Part shown: in pieces, positions 10,461 through 22,581 of the stretch
Numbering within the stretch: position 1 is the first letter of the stretch
Layout of the letters: every line of letters begins with the position of its first letter
Source of the DNA: Otatea glauca
Lineage: Eukaryota > Streptophyta > Magnoliopsida > Poales > Poaceae
Length of the DNA: 64,000 nucleotides
NCBI GenBank assembly: GCA_036346275.1
Contig: CM070727.1
Span: 6,129,760 to 6,193,759, forward strand
Direction of reading: 5' to 3'
Notes under the pieces: model-generated
What the model saw: only the letters and a program-made list of their open reading frames with translations
Told to the model about the DNA's origin: nothing
The model's database searches: none
Translations under genes and position numbers: made by a program

Positions 10461-13400
10461 ATAATAGAACATGTTTGGAAGGAAATAACTTCATGGAATC
10501 TTTGGAGGAATCAATTTAACTAGGTAGTGTTGTGCGCTACGCTGAGCCGGATGGATTTTGCTAAAGCGAAAAAGGGTTCGATCCTGAGTTGGATGCGAAT
10601 ATGCGGAACAGCTTTTTTTTTGTGCGAAAGATAGTACCACAATAAAAAAAATATACACATGCTAGTAGAATTTCTAGAACATACTATAGAGGATGGTGCA
10701 TTGTTTCACTCGGTTGTATTGGACACAGGTACCGAACGATCATATATTGGTCAGTAAAGAATCACTTACTACACGTTGAGATTGCACAACATCTCCATGC
10801 AAGGTATGGGATCCAGCAATCAAACCAGAGAGCTCTGATGCAGATTATCTTGTCTCGGTGAAAATAATGGTCTGGTCTCCATTGAACCCCACAAAAAAGA
10901 TTTAGTAAAAATAGATGAAAATCAAACTATTACCACAAATGAGGACCATTTGGTGGAAGTACATGCCAGCTATAGCATCAGATGATGTCTAGAATAACAT
11001 GTACCCTTGCGCCACGGGTCCCGTCCACTAAACATATCACTATATGAGGGTCATTGAGCAAACACAGGAAAAGGGATTGAGCAATTAATGTTGCAAAAGT
11101 TGTTTCGATAAAACAGGACGGTAGCAGAAATATAACAGAGTAGGAAACAACATAATAGCACGACAAAAGGATGTCTTCCGAAAAACATAAGGTATATACA
11201 CATAACATAATCATTTCATCAGAGAGTGTACCCATAAGACTCATAAGCACCTTAATTAAACTTGGCATTTGGCAATTTATAGGCATGAGATAAAAAAACA
11301 TAAAAAGAAACTTAAACAAATCCTTGAATCTAAGACGATGGTACATGGAATCCATCTAAACATATAGACCAAAGTATTCAACTACAGGGTAACTTATGGT
11401 TCGCTGTAAACTCGTGCTGCAGAAGATTAATTTTACTTTAACAAAAATAGCCATGATAGATGCAAGCAAAGTGTACTAATCAGGCGTGTATAATCACCAC
11501 GAGAAAAAAATAACCAAGTGATTAAAATTAAAATTCCTTACTACAACATACAGGCAAATTTGAAAATAATTTGGCAGTATTAAGACAATTTGGGTGTATA
11601 GTACTACAGCCTACTAAGTTATTCAATTTCTTACTTGCAAAGATTGTGAGACAAACCTGTTTCCATTATTATAATTTATCGAACTGATTAAATCGTCTGC
11701 AAAGAAAATCAAAGGCAAAAGTTTCACAACAGAGCGCCATATAGATGCACAGAGGAAGTAAGCGAAAATAACCGAACAACTAATAGTGTAAAAAGTAATC
11801 TAATTAGACTGGCAACAGAAATACAGTAGGGTAACTATTAGTATGACCAAGCGGCAACTTCTAAAAATTAATAAGGTAATTTCATGAAGCTGGAGAGCAC
11901 AATGCAACCTATCAAATAATTAGAGGGTATGCACTTGAATTATTGAGCACTCAAGTAAACTTGTCGATATACTGATATGCGATCAAAACGATCTAATCTA
12001 TTATGATGGAAGAACACAGAACTCGGTTAAACATCCAAATACAAACCAAGTATTGAGCTACAGGGCAATGTGCGATTTTCCATGTTGCACCAAATAAAAA
12101 TTCGTGTTTCCAATACCAAGTAGAGAAGAGCACAGAGAAGTGAGTGAGTTTCGTGGCTAGATGAAAGAGAAGTGCTTACCTCAGAATCAAATATAAAATG
12201 CGTTTATTGAGAAATGGGGGAACATAATGCTTGTAATTATAGAGAAGGATTGACTGCATATATGTATGGATTGAATATTTAAATGAGGCAACCAATGTAA
12301 TAAACATTGAAAAACTTTGCATATAAAATTAGAAGTAGATATAAGCATCACCTTTTCAGCATCAAGGACCATAGCATAAGGAGCCTACTACGATAGCAAA
12401 GAAGATTTGAACTTTCTTTGCCAAAATGGAAAACTAATCAACCGAGTAAAAATGGATTTGGGATTAAGGGTCGATGTCACCTGATAGGCAGGCAAAATTT
12501 ACATGGGATTGGTGCAATCTTACTGTACTACAACAAGAATATCAACTACAATCTAATGGAATAGGACTGAAGGTTCAATCTGTAGAGGCCATATAATCGT
12601 TGTTATGGTTAGACAACAATTTGAATCAATGGAACATGCAAAATTTTGGCAAGGTGGACAAAATTATGAAAGGTAGTATAGCATACAGAACAAAGCTATC
12701 TAAAATATGCAAATAATTTATAACACTATGTTTACAAAAAGACTCTAGGGTAGACTGATTAAGGATGGTAAAAAATGAATTAGAAAGGGAGAGTCTAGTC
12801 AGTCAAGTGCTTACCTCATATCGTCAGATAAAATGCTACGCAACAAATTATATGACCATATCCAAATAAATAATAGATACAGCCAAAAGCGATCAAAACC
12901 ACACGAGGCATGCATGAACTCTTGTCTCCATTCAAATTTCATGACTAACCAATAACAGCTCTTCACCTCGGAATAACAGTATAAATGACCAGTGGTATTT
13001 TTTTATTATTAAGCTTCTCTCAAGCTATGACAAACAAGAATATATATAGCGATAAGCTGGCACAATATTATGTTTAGCTCAATTAAGCTGCTAGATGGCA
13101 TGCTAACAATGTAAAGTGGTTTTCAGACTTGTACTACCTCAGAAAAGCCATCGATGAATCAACCTGTGGAATGAATCATAGCTTTCCAGCAAAAATGTAA
13201 ACTGCGTTCGAAGATAGCAAACAACGAAAAGCATAAATGCGAAATGGGGGTACCAATGATCCAAAATGATAGCCTCACTATGAAGTGAGTGACAAGGTGC
13301 AAGAGTCATAAAGAACTGGCTTTCGTTTGTATCTGAACGGTAATGCAAACTTCTCAAATAGGGAAAAAATAAATCGAAGCCTAAAAGAATAAACTGCATG

Positions 13401-14045
13401 ACAACACAAGGACGGTTCAAACGCACAAATTCAATTTCCTGTTGTTGAGACCTAACCTTGTGAATTATAAAAGAAAAGTAATAATAAGGGGAAGGGATAA
13501 AAATGTATGTTCCAAACATTTTTTTTCCATTGCATACTCTGGTTGGAATAATATATAACTATATATGTTCTTCTTGAATTGTTTCCCACTTATTTTTCTC
13601 ATTCAGTCATTTCTACCCTCTCGAACTGTATATCCAATGCTTTACTCATGGTAGTTGAAAATAAATAAATAATACCCTCTATCCTAGCATCGCTCCTCCC
13701 CATCTTTCTTGTAGAACAGAAAAGCCTAGAGCCCTAGACAATTCCCAGAGATATGGAAACACATCTTTGGTACTTGGAATGCCCAGGAAAAAATCAGGAT
13801 ATAACAGTAAGGATATGGGCATACCTGTAGACTACCAAATTGATCATATTTGCAACATAAGCACAGTGGAAATTTAGATGAGAATAACAACCAGCAGAAG
13901 CAACACATGTTCCAATAGGAACTTATCCAGCAAAAGGCAGTAAAAACCACCACAACAAGATTACAAAATAACACAAAGGCTAATACCATCTTTGGGTAAA
14001 GATAAACTAACGGTGAGAGAATAGTAACAGAAGTCGTGGGCAAAA
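10461..14045. other. AT-rich region downstream of the truncated NDPK gene
   Basis: This 3.5 kb lies on the 3' side of the NDPK exons (minus strand). I searched it for the missing last NDPK exon (NVIHGSD...WIYE) and did not find it. Two similar phrases, AAGTGCTTACCTCA followed by ATAAAATGC, occur at about 12171 and 12808; on the minus strand they look like repeated exon/donor junctions (GAG then GTAAGC). No protein is recognised. Confidence 0.4.
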
Positions 14046-15867
14046 TCCAGCTCACCTGACCTGTTAGCAGATGTTTCCTGTTCTATCTGAATGGCTAGTG
14101 AACTACTTCCTGCAAGCAAAAGATAAAACTCTTGACATTTATCTAGACTTAACCACCAGTTTTCACACAAAAGCATCATCTGATTTCAGTGGCATAAATC
14201 GCGGCATGAAGAATATACAACCATGTGAAGGAAAATATCATGAAAATTGACCAAATATTAAAGGAATAGTGACCAAGAAAGCTTTGGTTTACCTACCAAC
14301 TTTCACAGCATAGTCACCGCGGATGGTGCCAGGGCCTGCCTCCCAAGGCCTTGTGGCCCCAATGATCCTGCGGCCAGTCAAGACAACATCCTTCCCCTCC
14401 CACACCATCACAACAATAGGACCAGAATTGATGTACTCCACCAGCCCTGGGAAGAAGTGCTTATCAGAAAGGTCAGCATAGTGCTGTTGTGTAAAGGACC
14501 TCTCTACATTTATAAACTTCATGCCTGCATTACAAAGAGTACAGACAATTCATTAACACAGTCAACCCTCAACCAAATATATCTGTATCTGGACTATCTA
14601 CTGGATGATTCATTAAGGCAAACAGAAGGAAAGGTGAACTAAAATAAATTTCACATGATGTTTTGCTCCAATCTTGAAGAAATTTATTTAAATGGTTGCT
14701 ATATTTGATATATCACAACGACCCAATGCATGGCCAATACTTCCTTTCCTCTGTTCTTCATTGTGTTGTATACCGCATATTTCATTTTTTGAGTAAAAGC
14801 CAATAATTTCTCCTTCATACAGAATGGGAAAGAGTATACTTAATGCAGGGCAAAAGCACCGATTGAACTATACAAGTATGAAGGCCTTTTTGTTTTCAAC
14901 AGCAGGCATGGACAACAAGGAGTCTTTCTCTCACCAAATGAAAGTAGCCTTTCTTTTGGAATTAATAGAGTAACCTCTTTTACTATCTTGATTATAGTAA
15001 TTTGTAGTCCATCTAATGCATGCATGATTACACGATTAGACTTTATAAAACATTAGCAGATGAACTTAACTTTATTTTGTTTGCTAGGACCATCCGTTGT
15101 CCCCAGTCAAAAGAAATCAATCATCAGCATACGCATAAAAAAAACAAAAGCTTTTCAATGAAATAAAAAATCCATCTATTTTTCAACTATCATATTGCTC
15201 TGTTATCACAAAATACAACCCAACCTAGCTCGATGAAACAGATTTAAGATGTCATTAGACTGCGCTTTCTAGGTCTAACTGGAACAATTCTTCATCTAAA
15301 TAAGATCGAGAAACATAAAAGAGCTAAAAAACATGTCTCCCGCAATCAAATAGAGAAGGGAAAAGAAGACCCCCACCTTTCAAGTAGAACCCTTTCTTCT
15401 CGAAACGACTGATGGTATCTCCAATATGTAGAAATGAAATTTCCCAAATATAAAAAACCCACAAAACACGGTGCCAAAACCTAGGAAAACAGCTCTAAAT
15501 CTCACAAACAAATACCGATCGAGTATGAGATTTAATCAAACAACAACAAAGAATCTTCTTTAAAAAAAACCGAAAGAGAAAGAGGGAGAAAGACTGGGTT
15601 ACTCCTTTCTTCTCGAACCGACTGATGATATCTCCAATCTGTAGAAATGAAATTTCCCAAATATAAAAAACCCACAAAACACGGTGCCAAAACCTAGGAA
15701 AACAGGTCGAAATCTCACAAACAAATACTGATCGAGTATGAGATTTAATCAAACAACAACCAAAGAATCTTCTTTAAAATAAACCGAAAGAGAAAGAGGG
15801 AGAAAGACCGGGTTACCAGGCCTCTCTGGATGCCGTCAGGCTTGATCATGATGAAAGTCTGCTCCAT
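14046..15867 (-). pseudogene. Truncated nucleoside diphosphate kinase gene with duplicated exon 2
   Basis: Cytosolic NDPK1-type sequence. NDP kinases move the terminal phosphate from NTP to NDP through a phospho-histidine. Exon 1 is 15867-15817 (MEQTFIMIKPDGIQRGL). Exon 2 exists twice: 15638-15603 (IGDIISRFEKKG, good CAG acceptor, but cut after KKG and followed by GTAACC) and 15425-15377 (IGDTISRFEKKGFYLK, complete, but the acceptor AG is AT). Exon 3 is 14524-14293 and runs from MKFINVERSF to DYAVKVG. Family members have ~148 residues, and the last exon with the catalytic NVIHGSD histidine and the WIYE end is missing. A possible next exon at ~14112-14059 (TTGCAG acceptor; GTGAGC donor at ~14058) would add only Arg-Lys and a stop. 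Even if transcribed, the product should be catalytically dead. Confidence 0.8.
15390..15816. repeat. ~214-bp tandem duplication inside the NDPK gene
   Basis: The segments 15603-15816 and about 15390-15602 are direct copies. Each holds intron 1 from its GTAACC donor to the first two-thirds of exon 2. I count about eight to ten differences, roughly 4 percent, plus single-base indels in A runs. The breakpoints lie at the exon 1/intron 1 junction and within the GAGAAGAAAGG codons of exon 2. Confidence 0.85.
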
Positions 15868-16954
15868 CTTTCCAAGAACCAGCGACTCGAGTTGGCAAAA
15901 AGCAGGAGAGACCTCGGAAGCGCAGATGAAAAAGCAGAACCGGAGGCGATGCGATGAGGAAGGAGAGGAGAGTGGGTCCGCAAGCTGAGAAGGAGCAGCG
16001 GAGATGGTAGGGGGAGGGAGTAGGAGTGCGAGGGCGAGCGTGCAGGGAGGAGCGACGGAGGCGGCGACGACGCGGCCGGGCGAAGGCAAGCGGGAGGGAG
16101 GGAGAAGGCAAGCGGCTCATCAAGATCTTCGGGCGGCGGCGGCGGCCGAGTAGGAAGGAACGGGAGGACCTTGAAGGCTCCGGAAGGGCCAATTCCATGC
16201 CGTCGCAAGAGCCGTCGTATGGGGCATGCGGAGCTGCAGATGCGGAGCCGGGGCGAGACGGACGGCGATGCGAGGATGACACAATTATGTAGAACCACGA
16301 GGACCTTTCTGCAAAGTTTCCAATGCAGGATCCTTTGCTGCCCTGTATGCTCGGGGCCTCGCCGTGATTCCTGATTTCCTGCAAGGCTTTTTCGCAAATT
16401 TGATGATGTGGGCTCACTCGGAGGCCAGAGATCCTAGGCGCTATAAGGTATGTATCTCGTAAAATTACGAAAATTCATATGCTTTCAAAATGGGAATGCA
16501 TGAATTTAGTTGGATTTCTACTGGAATTACACGATTTTGCAGACCTCAAGAGCTTGTTTAGATACAGTGGTACACTAATTTTTTTATTCAACTTTTTTAA
16601 GTTTAATTTTTATAAATGATCTTATTTAACTTATTTCTAAATATAAACCTTTTAACTACACCGTTGGTTGCAGCGTGGTCAAATAATATTACCACGTGAG
16701 TCATCGTACTGTGGCAAAAAACTTGCCACACCACTATTTTTGGCGTGGAAGTGTTGTTATGCTATAGGCAGTGTCATGGCCAAAAGGTCATTTTCTGCCC
16801 AAAGCTAGATTTACTATGTGGTGTGATATAGTTGTTTTGTCATGATTAAGTTGATTATATTTAAAAATAAGTTGGAGTGATGAGTTATTATTAGGAACAA
16901 ATTAAAAACGGTCAAATAATAAAAGATGTTTCGTGCTACAACACAATTCCTTTA
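15868..16954. other. NDPK upstream region and AT-rich DNA
   Basis: 15868-16280 is GC-rich with AG/CT runs and resembles the 5' UTR and proximal promoter of an NDPK gene on the minus strand. At 16290-16390 (minus strand) an exon-like stretch follows a CCTTGCAG acceptor-like site, but I recognise no protein. 16440-16950 is AT-rich and repeat-like. Confidence 0.35.
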
Positions 16955-17548
16955 GGGCTTGTTTGGGAACACCCTTCCCAGTCAGGATCCCAGCCCGATC
17001 CCTTGGTCCAAAATCACTGTGGGAAATTTCCCCGGGTCAGTCGAACTGGCCATTTGGATGACAGAGCAAGGTCGATTCTTTGAGCCGATCCCCCTAGTTT
17101 CCACGGGAAAAAAAATCATCGCCTTCGCACAAAGGGAACTTCTCCCCTGTGAATTCCTCTCACGTCACGATCTTCCTCCTCCTCTCGCGATCAACGCTGC
17201 CACGCACCTCCCTCTCTCCACCACTACACTCCCCCTTCGCCCCTATGTGCCTCCCTCCATCCACCTCCATGTCGCTAGCCCCACCTATTTGATGGCCTCC
17301 CCTAACTCCCTCGAGATCCACTGCTCAAACCGCTCGAGCGTTGCTGCCTGTGATCGGCCATGGGTGAGCTCCTTCTTGGTTTCCCTCGCTTCCCCGACCT
17401 CAATCTACTCCGATCTAAAGCCCCTTCATGGCTCCTTACGGCTGCAACTCTCCCACAAGCGCCCAATGCTACCACCGCTCAACTTTGTCATTATGGCGCT
17501 GTCGTCAGCCATGTCGGTCTTGGGGGACCTCCACTGGTATCCCAGAAC

Positions 17549-19018
17549 TAGGGGTGAAAACGGTATCGGTAAATCTCGGAATTTCGGAAACCGTTTCCGG
17601 CATTTTTCGATCGGACGTATCGGTATCGGTAATGTTCGGAATCGGAATCGAAATCGAAATTTTTTGTCGGAAACGATAACGATAACGGTTTTGACAAGTT
17701 CCGACCGTTTCCTTTGGTTTTCGGAAAAAATCGGTAAATTCCGCCGGTAATTACCGGAATCGCCCAGCCCATAGATCACACTCCTTCAGCCACTAAAATG
17801 GCCATAAATTTTTACTCCGAACTCCGATTTAGGTGATCTTGGACTCTATGCGAAGCTTATCACGAGAGATACAATCTTCACCCATTTTTATGATTTAAGC
17901 AACCATAGATATTTTTAAATATGATAAAAACAAAACTCTAATGTAGTCATTCAAGTCTAAAGTCTGATTTTTCGAAATCCTTCACATAGACTTGATCAAG
18001 GGCATGACTACAAGCTCGAAAGAGTCAATAAGATCAAATATTGAGCCATGTGATGATCAACTCATGATCAAAATAATTTTGTAAAACATATTTGCAAATT
18101 CTAATCACATGCTCCAATATCAAATTAAGCACACCTCATTTGCAACATACATTTGCAAATAAACCAAGAACTTATGAGATCAATCCTTTCATGCCCGTCA
18201 CTCATTTAGAAGCTTATGCCTTCTATGCCCATCACTCATTTTCATTGGTCGAATTTCTGATGCTGATGAGTGATAATAACTACTCTACCAGTATCACATG
18301 TTTTTTTGCTTTTATTTTCGTATCTCCAATGCTTCATTATCGATTTATCGCCGTGATTATCTATGTGCTCCGAGCTCCGATTATCTATGTGCATGTCTTT
18401 GTATGTCATATTTCCGGTTTAGCGCCGCAAGGGTCTGGTCGGTCTAGTAGCAAGTGACTAATAAATTTCAATCCTCGTGTGGAGAGATGTATTATTTGAT
18501 ATGAGATATTGAGACTATCTTATGCTATGTGATGTAAAGACTTGTGTGGAGACTATCTTATGCTATGTATACTGTATAGAATGTGTGATATCGTCAACTG
18601 TAAATGCTTATAAGGTATTGCTTTTAAGTGCTATGTGAATCTGTTGCTTAATGCTTATGCTGTTATGCGTTATGAGATATTGATTTTCTAGACTAGTTAT
18701 GCTATTGTATACATTTACATTGGTAATGTATGTTCATCATAAATTTGTGAATATTTATTTATTACTAATTTCTATGTGGATGTACGATTTGTGTGAATTT
18801 TTTGATGTCAATTGGTGGTACATGTCGTTACGACGTTACCGGTCTCTTTTTCGGATTTCGATCATTACCGATATATATTTTGTATCGAATTTTCGTTTTT
18901 GATATTTTTGAATTACCGATGCTGTTTTCGTTTCCGTAGTTATCGATTCCGGTATCGTTTCCGAGGAAAAATATGAAAAAAAATAATTTCAGTGTTTTCC
19001 GACCGTTTTTCACCACTA
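17549..19018. mobile_element. Non-autonomous hAT element, 1,470 bp
   Basis: The element is bounded by a perfect 8-bp target duplication, CCCAGAAC, at 17541-17548 and 19019-19026. Termini are TAGGGGTGAAAACGG on the left and, read inward on the minus strand, TAGTGGTGAAAAACGG on the right. Subterminal regions are rich in TCGGAAAC/GTTTCCGA motifs. No transposase is present. Its middle part (about 17805-18170) is foreign and matches a segment of the LTR-type element at 50153-53366. Confidence 0.88.
17805..18170 (+). repeat. LTR-derived segment inside the hAT element
   Basis: The stretch from ACTCCGAACTCCGATTTAGG to about CATTTGCAAATAAACC is similar, in the same orientation and order, to 51360-51665 within the LTR-type element. 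The similarity is interrupted by small indels and substitutions. It shows either insertion of an LTR fragment into the hAT element or capture by it. Confidence 0.8.
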
Positions 19019-19026
19019 CCCAGAAC

Positions 19027-20763
19027 CTCACTCTTCTTCTCCGCTCAGGCCCTACACCGGGTAAGATTGAATCTACACCCTCCCTAACCTACTGGTCTAG
19101 GCTATGCTTGTGCTTTTGTTGTGATGATCTGAGATGTGACGAGTTGAACGACAATTAGTGCAAGTGAGACAATGCTTTGTGAGATGACGATGTTTAGATG
19201 CATGCCTGATTGATACAATTGTTTGCAATAAACTGAACTTAGTAATACAAGAACAACCATCATTCTAATTATATTTGGACATCTTTATGTAGTAGAACAT
19301 GCATTACACACTATCATGGAACATCTTTGAATCGATGCATAAATCAAACAATTTAGATAAAAGCATACAATTATTAGATTGGTTCTGTCATGCAAAGACA
19401 GGAATCGGGGAAGAATACGAGTACTGGTATTGCTATCACTGAATAACCTTCTTTTGCTTCTTTTCTGGAATTTGGCATAACACAGTTTGGAGTGTGCACA
19501 GGAGTAGAGTTCACTGTCAGAATTATGCAGCAAACCAAATGCTAAGTCAGTGAATGAAATAGAGCAATTTGTCTTAAAATTAAACAAGGGAAACACAACT
19601 AGAACAAAAAACAACGATAGATTCATTTTTGTACGTTGTCAGCTTCATCAAGATTAGCTTTTGTCCAAGCAAAATAAATTTGTGAAATAACGAGGGGTGC
19701 TTTATTTTTAGCCTCTCTTAGAAAATAGAGAATAGTGGAAGCATAAGGCTATGCTGATTGCCCATGACAAACCAAATGGACTTGTAACGTCAAAGAATAT
19801 GGATTTGAACTTTTTTTATCTTTGAAAAGCAAATTATTTAGAAGGGCATATATAATCAAGAGTTGATATGAGGCAGCGCTTTCTGTTCTAACACACAATT
19901 TGTCACTGCTGTAAAGTAAGGACTTGTTAACAATGTTCAAAGCTAATTAACTGGTGGGTCATCACGTATAGCACTTGCTGTCAAGAAAGGCACAAAAAGG
20001 ACACCATTCACTGCTCATAACATGACTTCAGTTTCATGATCTCCTTTTACCATACTTCAACAAGTATTACTTCTCAAAGATGTGGACAGATTCAGTCAAT
20101 TCTGCATGTCAGGTTTTATAGTCATATGGTAACTACAACCTGCCTCATCAAACATGTGGACAGTTTAGATAATTCTCAAAGATGTGGACAGTTTAGTTAA
20201 TTACACATGTCAGGTTAATTCTCTTGTTCTCTTGCGGGAGTACCTTGATATGTTTTTCTTTGTTGTGACCATTTCAGTTTATTGATGTGCTTATCTTTTG
20301 CTGGACTGGAGATTTGGTTCTTTGGCTACCGCAAGTAAGATGAGAATGCGTGCTAAGTACTGAAGTGTTTCAGAGTACAATGCAATGTCTAGTTGGCTAT
20401 TATCGTCCATTTTTATTTTCTTCTAAAATCATTCTGAAATGTAATAATTCCAAGTGTCCAGTTTGTAGAGGTGAAGAACCAATCCCACTTTTCTAGTAAA
20501 GCATTCTCTTGCATATTACTCTAGGTGAAATGAATGTGCGAATGTAAGTATCTTGTCAAATGCTTTCCCTTGAATTTTCTGATTTTTTTTTATATTGTTT
20601 TTAATGTTTGGGATTTTTATCCCGTGTCTTCTAAACAGTGATAGGGAATATTTTCTGACCAAGATCATTTTCCAAAGGGAATAAGAGAGATTCCATGTGC
20701 CCATCAAAATCCCACTTGAAATTTTGTTCCTTGGAATTCCCCCCCGTAACATCCAAACAAGCC
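19027..20763. other. AT-rich DNA upstream of the CW-MBD gene
   Basis: No gene is recognised. Short open frames at 19285-19626 (minus) show no family that I know. The phrase AAGATGTGGACAGTTTAG is repeated near 20160-20200. The end of the stretch (20640-20763) is MITE-like. Confidence 0.35.
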
Positions 20764-20899
20764 TTAGATGAACAGGGAGGTTGAACGGGAATCGCTTCTA
20801 ATCGGCAGAATTGGGTGTAATTCCTCTTAATCCGAACAAGCCCTGGCTGGGAAAAATATATCGGACGGTAAGAAAGAGATTGCCGGGATTCCGCTAGAT

Positions 20900-21261
20900 C
20901 CTCCTGTATTTTCCTTTGGAGTTTGGACCAGCGCTCTTGGCCTCTTGCTCTGTTCGGACCGATCGGGGCATCGGGCGGAGAAGGCAAGCCCCCTCAAATC
21001 CCGAATCCTCTATTCCCAATCCCTCCGCCGCCGCGAACCCCGCCGACGGCGGCGGTGTCCACCGGGGCTCCCCAACCCAGGTCGCACCTGTCTCCGGCGG
21101 CCGGCGCGGTGAGCACTTCTCCGCCTCTTCGCCTCCCCTTCCTTCGTTCCCACCGTTCGTCAGATCTGATCCCCCCTCCCCCTTCTCCGGCGGCGGCCGG
21201 CGCGGTGAGCTCCAGCAGGAGATCCCCCGTCAGCATCCTCGTGGGAGATCTATTCTTTGTG
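20900..21261 (+). other. Probable 5' untranslated exon of the CW-MBD gene
   Basis: This GC-rich stretch with CTCC/TCCGGCGG motifs ends at a consensus donor (TTTGTG then GTGAGC at 21262). It lies 1.3 kb upstream of the first coding exon, and a long first intron in the 5' UTR is common for grass genes. Open frames across it have no recognisable protein and do not join in frame to the MBD coding sequence. Confidence 0.45.
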
Positions 21262-22581
21262 GTGAGCAATCTTCTAATCTTCTCGTATTTTCTTTTCCTT
21301 TTCCTGGCGAACCAAACACCTGGACGATGCAAAAATCGGCATGGACGGATGGACTTCTGGATTGGGAGCATATGCACGTATCCATTAATCCAAGGAACTA
21401 AAGGCACTGTTGTATTGTTTCCATACTGATACACCTGTGTGCTGTGGCATGGTGCTTGACTGCTTGTGCTGCTCTTGCAGAGATGTCCATCACAGTTCAG
21501 GTTGATTCCACTTAGGTGACCATGGCAACTGAAGTCGCTTGTTTACATGAAGAGATTGTAATATTGTAGACATAACAAAAACATAGGACTGGTTGATCAT
21601 GAAGAGTGAACAAAAGTACCCACAATTATCAAGTAGTTGTAAAGGAAAGAAGAAGGAAAGGTTGATATCGAAGAGTGAACAAAAGTATCTACAATTATCA
21701 ATTTGTTTTAAAGGATAAAGGGGGGGATTGTGAATTTGCAAGCTAAGACGTGTTACCGAATTATTGATGAACTACTAGCATTGTGGTTTGAACATCTAGT
21801 AACAGCAATTTAATTACATATGGTTACTTAACCACTGAAGATTAGTTTTCCTATGAAGTTGCAGTGTTTCTCCATAAATGATCAAACTGGGGTTAACTAG
21901 CAACAAAAAGCATTGGGAGGAACAACATCGATTAGTAAAAGATCATCTACATTATATGTTTTGCTCTGTTATCCAAGTTCATAATATGTGTTGGTTCTGG
22001 AAAGTATGTCATTACGTATATTTCTATTGTAGTATTGAATTAGAAATGATACCGTTTGTTGCGTAAATTTAGGACTACGACATGGTCAAGGCGGTAAGAT
22101 GTAGTGTTTAGTCTATTGTTTGCACCAGCCCAAGGGCTTTGCGGGTAATTGCAAATTCATTGTGATATTTCGTCTATGCTACGTGATCAGGGTTATGGTT
22201 GTATTTGGGAGGATTTTGTAGTTACTACCGATATTGCCGCACAATACAGGGACAAGCATATAAGATAATTATCAGCAAAACAAGTGGAGTTCATTTTGTA
22301 TCGTATGTAATAATTGTAGACAATGCTGTCGTCTTTATTTAATCTTTGTCTTGTTTTCTTTTTATCACTTGCAGCAAACTTTATTTTATTTTTTATTTCG
22401 AACTACATTTTTTATGCATATATCCAGCAATGAATTGGGCATCTCATTTGCTTTATATAGAACATACATGTTCCACATAACAATCCTTGTGGTTACAGCA
22501 TGCCATTCTTATTATTGCCAACTGCAGGTCCTAGGCTGTAATAATTTGGAATTTGGTCCAGAAAATCTTGTGCAAAAACCC

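Larger units (their letters stand above)
16955..20763. mobile_element. Possible large PIF/Harbinger-like element (composite)
   Basis: The left end is GGGCTTGTTTGG preceded by TTA at 16952-16954. The right end, on the minus strand, is GGCTTGTTTGG followed on the plus strand by TTA at 20764-20766. A TTA target duplication with these termini fits PIF/Harbinger elements. The shared terminus is short (about 11 bases), the interior has no transposase frame that I recognise, and the two ends could belong to separate MITEs. A hAT element sits inside. Confidence 0.3.

Noticed and set aside
14046..15867. Functional full-length NDPK
   Set aside because: The last exon with the active-site histidine is absent and exon 2 copies have splice lesions.
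20916..21429. 161- and 168-codon frames at the MBD 5' end
   Set aside because: Two overlapping frames with Pro/Ser/Gly bias cross a consensus donor at 21262. Better explained as 5' UTR exon plus intron.
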